NCBI GenBank assembly: GCA_022448365.1
Contig: JAKVCS010000001.1
Span: forward strand, 727,756-791,755
Direction: 5' to 3'
From: Saccharospirillaceae bacterium
Lineage (GTDB): Bacteria > Pseudomonadota > Gammaproteobacteria > Pseudomonadales > Oceanobacteraceae
Length of the DNA stretch: 64,000 nucleotides
Below, one piece after another: positions 57,649 through 64,000 of the stretch; the first letter of the stretch is position 1, and every line of letters starts with the position of its first letter. The notes below the pieces were generated by a model. The model was not told the origin of the DNA. It was given only the letters and a program-made list of their open reading frames with translations, and did no database searches. Made by a program: the position numbers and the translations under genes.

Positions 57649-57790
57649 CCTCCGATGCTGCCCGATAGTTCAAATCGGCTTGTATACCGACAACACACAG
57701 CACGGAGTGGTGCGAATGCCTGAGAAGCCCCCCAGGCAGGAAAAACCAAGCGCTGCGTTTGTTAGTATCTCAAGGTGATGCCAGCTAACG

Positions 57791-59149
57791 CTACTTCTTG
57801 CGCTTGATCGGTGCAAAACCCTCTGAATCCATCAGGTTCGAGGGTTTCGTATCAGCTTTGGGACGCGACGGACGTGGACCCCCACGCTTTTTATCAGAAG
57901 CCTTCTTCGCTGATGGAGCTTTCTTAGCCTTTTTCGCAGCAATTTTACGATCAGCCGGTTTCAGCTTTTTCTTTCCACCAGCCTTGCCGGAAGCTTTCAG
58001 GTTTTTCGGACCACGGTATTTGCCTTTCAGCTCTTTTATCTCGCGCTCTTCCATATTTTGCTGAAGGTATCGCTCGATACCGGCTTTCAGATTCCACTCA
58101 TTCGGGGCGATCAGGCTGATTGCTAAACCCGCACGCCCTGCACGGCCGGTGCGGCCAATGCGGTGAATATATTCATCACCTTTGCGCGCCAGATCGTAAT
58201 TGATCACCAGATCCATACCCTCAACGTCCAGCCCACGGGCAGCAACATCAGTGGCAACCAACACACTGCGTTTTCCCTGACGCAGAGATTGCATCACATA
58301 ATTACGTTCATCCTGAGTCATATCACCGTGCAGGCTTGCGAGATCATCACGATGACGGCGCAGAAACTCGAATAACCGCTCTACTTCGTCACGCTTGTTG
58401 ACAAAGATGATGGCTTTATCGAATGTTTCGTTGGATAACAGCCAGGTAACCAAACGATCTTTATGCGCATTATCATCAGCAAGAATACGCTGCTGAACAA
58501 TATACGAGTGACGATCCTGAATACTGCTGGTTGTGACTTCCTGGGGATCAATCAACATGGCTTTGGCGATACGACCTACGCCCTCGTGGCGTAAGGTCGC
58601 CGACAACATTAAGGTCTGACGTTCACTTTTACAGCGGCCAACGATCAGATTCATATCTTCAGCGAAGCCCATATCCAACATACGATCAGCTTCGTCTAGT
58701 ACCAAAAATTCCAGATCTCCGAGTTCAGCAGTATTACGCTTCAGGTGATCCACTAAACGGCCGGGTGTGGCAACAATAATTTCCGGGTTCTTGCGCAGAA
58801 TAGACGCCTGGAATTTAAACTCCTCACCACCCGTTAAAGAACCCACCTCAAGGCGAGTTAAGTCTGTAAATACCTTACAGGTCTTGAAAACCTGCTTAGC
58901 CAACTCACGCGTTGGCACCAGAATCAAAGCACGGGTCGAAGAATTTGGCGCATCTTGCTCCAGCATCTTTTGCATGATTGGCAACAGATATGTCAGCGTT
59001 TTACCAGAGCCGGTTTCAGCGCAGACCTGAACATCTTTGCCAGCCATGGCCAACGGAAGCACTTTGCTCTGAACATCCGTCGGTTCAATAATTTTTAACT
59101 TTTCCAAACCCAGCATTAAACGCGGGTTAAATTCGATATCTGCAAACAA
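57791..59149 (-). CDS. DEAD-box ATP-dependent RNA helicase
   Basis: 452 residues. Motif I AETGSGKT at 44-51, Ia PTRELA, motif II DEAD at 152-155, SAT in LSATLR near 192, and motif VI HRIGRTGRAGRAG near 340-352. The Q motif is shortened at the N-terminus (the chain starts MFADIEF). The last 90 residues are very rich in Lys, Ala and Gly with many KK pairs, an RNA-binding tail as in SrmB and RhlE types. Likely in ribosome assembly or RNA decay. It is convergent with glnD. Confidence 0.9.
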   Translation of the reverse strand: MFADIEFNPRLMLGLEKLKIIEPTDVQSKVLPLAMAGKDVQVCAETGSGKTLTYLLPIMQKMLEQDAPNSSTRALILVPTRELAKQVFKTCKVFTDLTRLEVGSLTGGEEFKFQASILRKNPEIIVATPGRLVDHLKRNTAELGDLEFLVLDEADRMLDMGFAEDMNLIVGRCKSERQTLMLSATLRHEGVGRIAKAMLIDPQEVTTSSIQDRHSYIVQQRILADDNAHKDRLVTWLLSNETFDKAIIFVNKRDEVERLFEFLRRHRDDLASLHGDMTQDERNYVMQSLRQGKRSVLVATDVAARGLDVEGMDLVINYDLARKGDEYIHRIGRTGRAGRAGLAISLIAPNEWNLKAGIERYLQQNMEEREIKELKGKYRGPKNLKASGKAGGKKKLKPADRKIAAKKAKKAPSAKKASDKKRGGPRPSRPKADTKPSNLMDSEGFAPIKRKK

Positions 59150-59558
59150 AGGAAGTGCTCTCGATAAGACTCAGGAGGGATTGAAGCTGATGCCAGTCAG
59201 CCGCCGTCATTATAGCAGTCAACGTAGAGCTGGCCCAGAATAACTGCTGAGGTAAGCTTGCTTGACGGGAGCTGCATTGCACGCAAACCGCTGATGATGA
59301 TAAACGACCGGGTTCTATAAGGCTGTATCTAGCCCTTATTCATATTATGTACATCGAATCGCCGAATCCAAATAGCAAACCTTGTATGGTCGCAACCTGA
59401 ATTCTGAAACTCATTGGCCGTTCTGCAGTGCCACTCGAACCATAAAATAGCCGTTGTGCCTTGAGTACCTTGCTCACATTTGCTTTATTAAAGATCAGAC
59501 TACAATGTAAATTTCAGCCGCATTACAGCAATGCCGGAAGCACAACTCAGACGACATA
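59150..59558. promoter_or_regulatory. Intergenic region between helicase and lipoprotein genes
   Basis: 409 bases with no gene. A CTTTA-T-TAAAG palindrome (59483-59493) lies 8 bases before TACAAT (59501-59506), a candidate -10 for the lipoprotein gene. No good -35 element is seen. No RNA gene or repeat was recognised. Confidence 0.4.
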
Positions 59559-60302
59559 ATGATGAAAATACTAAATATACGACTCGCACTCATTGGTACA
59601 TGCTGCTTGTTTGCAGGCTGCAGCACGGTATACCACCCTACGCCACAAAAAGTGGAATTCGACAAAAATACCAGCATATCTGTTACGGCTGGCGTGTCTC
59701 AAACCATCATCCGTGATCGCAACAGTCGTTACATCATGTGCGCTCAACCCATGGCTGATGCCGCTTATGATGAGAGTGCCGGAGGAAACGTGTCGTACGC
59801 TCTGGTCAGCACAAGCAGTGACCAGATCACGGATCAAAGCGATGAAAATGAGGTTGAGATGGCTGGCCGCACCCCCGCGGTACTGATCACACGTGAATTG
59901 TTCTATCGCCTGTGTGAGTTCACCGGTAACCATCGGTTAAGCGACGAAACGGCCACCAAGCTGTACCTACAGACTCTGCGTACCGTTGGTAGTGTTTGGC
60001 ATCAAGAAGCCAACAACACCAATGTTACCATTGGTGATACCTTTCAGAGTAACAACGCGCTAAAAGAACAAGCAGACAGCTCCAACACAATCCAAACGCC
60101 AGACTTCAGACCCATTTTAGTGGGTAGCAGCCAACAAACAGCTAACGACTCGATCAACCCAGGTAGCGACTCAAATAATAGTGCCAACGCAAGCGACGAT
60201 GATAATGAGTCGTCCAATAGCAGCGACGGCAATGATGACTCCAGCAGTTATGATGACTACGATTCATCCGATAACTCTGACGATGACAGCGATGATTATT
60301 GA
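59559..60302 (+). CDS. Lipoprotein with Ser/Asp-rich tail, unknown function
   Basis: 247 residues; a second ATG at 59562 is equally good. A lipoprotein signal peptide ends in LFAGC, so Cys21 is the lipidated residue and the next residues (STVY) point to the outer membrane. The body (about 22-165) has no family I recognise. The last 60 residues are almost entirely Ser, Asp and Asn with scattered Tyr, an acidic disordered tail that may bind cations or extend from the surface. It is 29 bases upstream of a large secreted protein, so the two are probably one operon. Confidence 0.7.
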   Translation: MMKILNIRLALIGTCCLFAGCSTVYHPTPQKVEFDKNTSISVTAGVSQTIIRDRNSRYIMCAQPMADAAYDESAGGNVSYALVSTSSDQITDQSDENEVEMAGRTPAVLITRELFYRLCEFTGNHRLSDETATKLYLQTLRTVGSVWHQEANNTNVTIGDTFQSNNALKEQADSSNTIQTPDFRPILVGSSQQTANDSINPGSDSNNSANASDDDNESSNSSDGNDDSSSYDDYDSSDNSDDDSDDY

Positions 60303-60331
60303 TTAATACCGGCATAGCCAAGGGCGTTAAT

Positions 60332-63160
60332 ATGAATACACTCCAGCGGATTCTTCATGGTATTCCGATCCTGTTTATTTTATTGAGCACGCTGCTTCAC
60401 CTCAGCTCAGCTCACGCTAACGACGACGGCGATGAAGAGCAGGATGAATCCGCTCATCAGCACTCCGTTCATGCGGCATTGCGCAGTGCAGGCGTCGCTG
60501 CTCTGCCAACCTTCCTCGATGCGGGAACCAAAAGCATTACTCTGCGTTTACCGAAACACCTGGGTGGTTCAACACTGACGTTCGGCGGAACTATTGATGC
60601 AGAAGCATTGGCAGAAAAAACTTTTGTATTTACCACCTCTGACGAGCACAAACTGCAATGGAAGCGGGCATTCGGTCTTAACTTTTTGCATTTGGATGAT
60701 GTTGCACTGCATTTAAAAATTGACCAGGAAGACATTGAAATGTCACTTCATGGTGGAATGGGAGGTCCGTTTCAGCACAAAGGCAAAGACATAGAAATAG
60801 AAGTCGAATTTGCGATTCATGAAAAGCAACTGCAAGATTTCACAATTGCACTACCTCACTCAAAACTTAAGCTGTCTTCAATACCCGATTTCCGTAAAAT
60901 TCCAGGCGTTCATACATTTTCAATAGCACAACCGGTTATCTCCATGCATGCCATGGGCGGAAAAATCAACTTCGTCAAGAAGAACGTCGATGCAATGATT
61001 TTTTATGACGAAGAGGAACACGGTTGGCATGTAGGGTTTAATTTCGCAAAACCACTGAGTATCGCCGATTTAGCACGCCATAAAAAAAGTTTCTTAAAGG
61101 ATATTCAACTGCCTAAGATGCGACTGGTCGTCAGTGAAAAGTCACTGGATATGGACTTCGATGATCTGCCTATGGCGGTACAAAACTTTTATGGTGATGC
61201 CGATAACTTACCAGACGGTAACTTGAACCTGCCAAGTGGCGTTAATGTCCTGGCCGTGTTTGATGCGACCACTGCACCAACAGATATTCGTAATAAATTA
61301 CATAAAATTGGCTTGGGTAATGCGTCACTTGATGTCGATGGCCACGTTGAGGGAATGTTTGGTAAAACACCATCGGTTGAAATTGCCATTGAAATGGATG
61401 TTCCCAGCCAACACGGTTTTTCTTTTTTAAAGCTTAAGCATGCGCAGGCTGAGTTTTTTATGCGCCTGTCAAAAGAAGAAGCGGAATTAGGATTTGGCAC
61501 ATCGGTGCTGATGAAACAGGGAAAGAATCGTCCTGACCTTGAGTTCGATGTGGATTTCGCAGTGCAGGAGACGGAAACAACATTAGAAGCTTTGGTCGAA
61601 GGGGAAATGAAAGGAGACTGGGTTCGTGCTGCTGGCATTAAAGGACTGACCATCGAAAACCCCTCATTGTCTGTTGGTATCAATGAGAGTGGTAGCTTCG
61701 ACGTTATGATTGATGGTACCGCGATGGTCGGTAAAGAGAGAGTCCGAGCGGCTGCCGATCTGGTGTTATCCCCAGAGGCGCTTGGATTACCTACCGCGTT
61801 TGCCATTGCAGGTGAAATCAACGATCTCAAGTTCAGCGATTTAGAAGCGCATGCACACAAACACGCGCACCAAAAAAATGGTGGGCTAAAAGCACTCAAT
61901 GCAGAATTTAAGGACGTTGCATTTGCCTTTATGACACCAGAAGCCCGGCTACCAGCTGATTTAGAGGAAGAACTCAGTATTGAAGGCGCTGGACTCGCCT
62001 TGAAGGCAACATTACTTATCGACCGCAAAGAACTCGGGACAGCCAAAGGTTACGCGTCAACGGATGGTTTATCGTTAGATGGTACTTTGGATCCATTTAA
62101 ACTCGGTCCAATTTCCTTGAAGGACGCCGAATTATCAATTCAAGCAGGCCCTGATGTTGACCCGCATTTTATGATGAGCGGCGACATCGAATTGTTCAAA
62201 GGTTTTGAAGAAAAATACACGATCGATCTTGAGCCAGAGCACATCCAATTTTCGTCAGAGACCCGATTTGGCGGAGCATTTGATGCCACCTTAAACGTTG
62301 AAACGAATGGCGTTCATTTTAAGTCCGGTGATGACCTGAAATTTGAAGCTGAGCTTGGTGCTAATTACGATAAGGTATTCCGTAATATGGTCCAGGGTGC
62401 ATTGAAGGCGCTGAAAAAGGGTGACAAAGATATTGCCAAGGCAAAGAGTAATGTCAAAAAAGCGCAGAAATCCGTCAACAGCCTGAACGACAAAATCCGT
62501 TCTGCAAGGGCAGCCGCCAAAGCGCGTGTTGATAAAGCAACAAGTAAAATGGAGAAAGCAAAAAGAAAGGTTGATTCACTCAAGCATGATATCGATATAA
62601 ACAATCATAAAGCCCACGATGAGAACGAAAAGGCGAAGAAAGATGCAAAACACTGGAAGTTTGCCAGCTCGGCTAAACACGGTGTTAAAGCCGGTGAGTA
62701 CAAGTCAGCCGCGGGCGCAGAAGAAGTATCGTTGAAAGCGGCTGAGGGGATATTGTCTACCGCTGAGAAAGCGGCCAAAGCAGTCGGCGTAGACAGCGAC
62801 CCTAAAGTTGTGTCACTTGAGGGTGAATTGGTCACAGCAAAAGCAGCACTTGAAGCGGCACAGGGCGTATTATCTGGTGCTGCCGGTGTCAATAAAGGCG
62901 TAGAGGCCGCAGTAAAAGCGGTCGGGAAAGGATTAACCGCGTTAAAGGTTAATCGCCTGGGTGCCGATGGAAGCTTGGTAGGGATCATTAGCGCTGGTAA
63001 AGAAGGAACAGCCCCACGTCTTATCATCGATGTCAGCCTGCATGGCAAACGTCATGTTTATTATGAAGATCTGGATGCTCTAGAAAAAGGATTCGAGAAG
63101 ATTGCTCAGGATATTGCTAAAGACGTTGCCAAGGAGCTGCTGAAAATATTTAAAAAGTAA
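60332..63160 (+). CDS. Large secreted protein of unknown function, 942 residues
   Basis: 942 residues from the ATG at 60332 (AAGGGCG upstream); the frame is open to 60299 only from a TTG. A signal peptide spans about 1-29 (ending SSAHA). The mature N-terminus is acidic (NDDGDEEQDE). Residues about 45-680 are a long beta-rich part in which amphipathic strands recur, with segments of the type SLDGTLDPFKLGPISLKDAEL (near 582-602). A His-rich patch (AHAHKHAHQK, near 508) follows a strand pair. Residues about 690-790 are a Lys/Ala-rich coiled coil, then Ala/Gly-rich helices to the end. I know no family for the whole. It follows the lipoprotein gene and precedes a terminator. Confidence 0.75.
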   Translation: MNTLQRILHGIPILFILLSTLLHLSSAHANDDGDEEQDESAHQHSVHAALRSAGVAALPTFLDAGTKSITLRLPKHLGGSTLTFGGTIDAEALAEKTFVFTTSDEHKLQWKRAFGLNFLHLDDVALHLKIDQEDIEMSLHGGMGGPFQHKGKDIEIEVEFAIHEKQLQDFTIALPHSKLKLSSIPDFRKIPGVHTFSIAQPVISMHAMGGKINFVKKNVDAMIFYDEEEHGWHVGFNFAKPLSIADLARHKKSFLKDIQLPKMRLVVSEKSLDMDFDDLPMAVQNFYGDADNLPDGNLNLPSGVNVLAVFDATTAPTDIRNKLHKIGLGNASLDVDGHVEGMFGKTPSVEIAIEMDVPSQHGFSFLKLKHAQAEFFMRLSKEEAELGFGTSVLMKQGKNRPDLEFDVDFAVQETETTLEALVEGEMKGDWVRAAGIKGLTIENPSLSVGINESGSFDVMIDGTAMVGKERVRAAADLVLSPEALGLPTAFAIAGEINDLKFSDLEAHAHKHAHQKNGGLKALNAEFKDVAFAFMTPEARLPADLEEELSIEGAGLALKATLLIDRKELGTAKGYASTDGLSLDGTLDPFKLGPISLKDAELSIQAGPDVDPHFMMSGDIELFKGFEEKYTIDLEPEHIQFSSETRFGGAFDATLNVETNGVHFKSGDDLKFEAELGANYDKVFRNMVQGALKALKKGDKDIAKAKSNVKKAQKSVNSLNDKIRSARAAAKARVDKATSKMEKAKRKVDSLKHDIDINNHKAHDENEKAKKDAKHWKFASSAKHGVKAGEYKSAAGAEEVSLKAAEGILSTAEKAAKAVGVDSDPKVVSLEGELVTAKAALEAAQGVLSGAAGVNKGVEAAVKAVGKGLTALKVNRLGADGSLVGIISAGKEGTAPRLIIDVSLHGKRHVYYEDLDALEKGFEKIAQDIAKDVAKELLKIFKK

Positions 63161-63196
63161 TAAAAAACCTTCCTACAGCTATATTCTGTACTTATC

Positions 63197-63228
63197 AAAA
63201 ACTCCGATCACGAGAGTGATCGGAGTTT
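63197..63228 (+). terminator. Intrinsic terminator after the 942-residue protein gene
   Basis: ACTCCGATCAC (63201-63211) pairs with GTGATCGGAGT (63216-63226) across a GAGA loop, with AAAA before and TT after. It lies about 40 bases after the stop codon. Confidence 0.85.
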
Positions 63229-63453
63229 CACTTCGGAATTCGACATGGATTCAGATGAGTCCACAGCTCTATTGTCTTCAAGTAAACCGGCCTACGTTGT
63301 TGTCGTCTTACAATCAATGTCAGCAACTAGGTTGCCAATAAGGCTGGATACACGAGTTACATTTTAAGTTCTGTCTTAAGAAGCAAATTACTGCTCCTTC
63401 ATCCCGGCTTTGAGTGTATGATTATTGTACTACTACGGTATGAGTGCACCGGT

Positions 63454-63867
63454 ATGAATACGATAAACTCAACGCTATCAGCATCAGTCACCAATACTCG
63501 CCCGAACAAAAAGCCTTCTCCATTACCAGGAGAGAAACAATCAGATATTGATAACGATAAACGACGCCAAAGCGCTGTAAATGCTATTAGCACCAAACAA
63601 CAAAAGGAACTGACTGAACGCTTTGTTAAAGCTACGGTTAACGCCAATCAGACTATTAATTCGGACAAAAATGTTGGCCTGGGGGATCTTCAAGAGATCG
63701 CTCAGCTTGGTAGACGAATAGAAGTGGTCCAGGCCATCGACGAGAATGATGCTAGTAAGATCAAAGAAGTTGCAGAAACCCGAAGGGAAAAGATTGAAAA
63801 TTTCTTTAGAGAAATGAACAACCCTGAAGAATCGGCTCCCGGCCGGAAGATTGATAGTCAGGCTTAA
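63454..63867 (+). CDS. Small charged hypothetical protein
   Basis: 137 residues from the ATG at 63454; an ATG at 63418 would add twelve. It is highly charged and helical, with no signal peptide or membrane segment, and a Ser/Thr/Asn-rich start. ELTERFVKATVNANQTINSD and EVVQAIDENDASKIKEVAE suggest helical pairs. No family is recognised. It lies between the 942-residue protein gene and the 5S rRNA terminator; whether it is expressed with the former is unclear, because a terminator separates them. Confidence 0.5.
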   Translation: MNTINSTLSASVTNTRPNKKPSPLPGEKQSDIDNDKRRQSAVNAISTKQQKELTERFVKATVNANQTINSDKNVGLGDLQEIAQLGRRIEVVQAIDENDASKIKEVAETRREKIENFFREMNNPEESAPGRKIDSQA

Positions 63868-63890
63868 CGGATATTTCTTACGAGCAAAGA

Positions 63891-63922
63891 AAAACCCCGA
63901 TCGCGTGAGCGATCGGGGTTTT
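63891..63922 (-). terminator. rRNA operon terminator (also usable by the plus-strand gene)
   Basis: A 14-base-pair stem (AAAACCCCGATCGC, 63891-63904, with its complement at 63909-63922) around a GTGA loop. On the minus strand it ends in TTTTTCTTT and lies directly after the 5S rRNA 3' end. On the plus strand it follows the small charged gene and ends in TTTT. Confidence 0.93.
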
Positions 63923-63930
63923 AGGATAAG

Positions 63931-64000
63931 AGCTTGACGATGACCTACTCTCACATGGGGAAGCCCCACACTACCATCGGCGATGCTGCGTTTCACTTCT
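63931..64000 (-). rRNA. rrf: 5S ribosomal RNA, 3' part, cut by window edge
   Basis: Read on the minus strand the right edge gives AGAAGTGAAACGC, then GCCGATGGTAGTGTGGGG, CCCCATGTGAGAGTAGGTCA and CGTCAAGC. These match the conserved 3' half of bacterial 5S rRNA, including the loop and helix sequences around GAGAGTAGG. About 70 bases are present; the 5' part and the 23S gene lie beyond 64000. Confidence 0.95.

Noticed and set aside
57717..57738. Hairpin TGCCTG/CAGGCA between glnD and the helicase gene as a terminator
   Set aside because: Six base pairs around a 10-base loop with no T-run on either strand.
61189..62046. 285-codon minus-strand frame antisense to the 942-residue protein
   Set aside because: Ser/Ala-rich shadow; the plus-strand gene has signal peptide, ribosome binding site and operon context.
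1..64000. CRISPR array, insertion sequence, integrase or tRNA gene
   Set aside because: No regularly spaced repeats, transposase-like frames or cloverleaf-type sequences were recognised by reading; weak or degenerate ones could be missed.

Overview
The window is chromosomal DNA of a gammaproteobacterium, most likely a marine member of the Oceanospirillales and related orders. This is inferred from the gene content (long FadE-type acyl-CoA dehydrogenase, lpx/bam envelope cluster in gammaproteobacterial order, glnD beside map, BLUF photoreceptor, secreted lipase) and not from a database search. Base composition is moderate and most gene starts carry recognisable GGAG-type ribosome binding sites. 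The right edge enters the 3' end of a 5S rRNA gene, so an rRNA operon lies just beyond it. The left edge cuts a MotA/TolQ/ExbB-like gene.

Layout. 0-10 kb: the cut proton-channel-like gene, fadE, a YbjQ-YbjQ-M48 protease operon, a response regulator/sensor kinase/PepSY membrane protein operon, a 2-Cys peroxiredoxin and a TonB-like protein. 10-15.4 kb: an RND efflux permease and adaptor divergent from a TetR regulator with repeats between them. 15.6-20.3 kb: gcvT, gcvH and gcvP of the glycine cleavage system, with a strong intrinsic terminator between gcvH and gcvP. 20.3-24.4 kb: an accessory patch with a HEPN/AbiU2-like protein, a secreted protein of unknown function, a lone XRE antitoxin, a YefM-YoeB pair with a TGTACA-type operator, an Xre/RES-domain pair, and scattered small palindromic repeats. 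24.5-35 kb: an orphan choline/betaine-binding protein, a MATE exporter, a BLUF photoreceptor, a chemoreceptor, a lipase with an anchored partner, an 825-base stretch with no gene, and a diguanylate cyclase. 34.9-39.3 kb: a Tag-like glycosylase, nth, gloA, a HI0933-family flavoprotein and a lysophospholipid acyltransferase.

39.3-54 kb is a long minus-strand cluster, read from the right: rpsB, tsf, pyrH, frr, uppS, cdsA, dxr, rseP, bamA, skp, lpxD, fabZ, lpxA, lpxB, rnhB. It links translation, UMP supply, undecaprenyl phosphate, phospholipid and isoprenoid precursors, outer-membrane protein assembly and lipid A synthesis. map and glnD diverge from rpsB. 57.8-64 kb: a DEAD-box RNA helicase, a lipoprotein with a Ser/Asp-rich tail, a 942-residue secreted protein of unknown function, a small charged protein and the 5S end.

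The least explained parts are the lipoprotein/942-residue secreted pair, the lipase partner, the 20.3-24.4 kb accessory patch, and the left-edge MotA/ExbB-like gene. The last could belong to a ZorA-type system, but the decisive neighbours lie outside the window.
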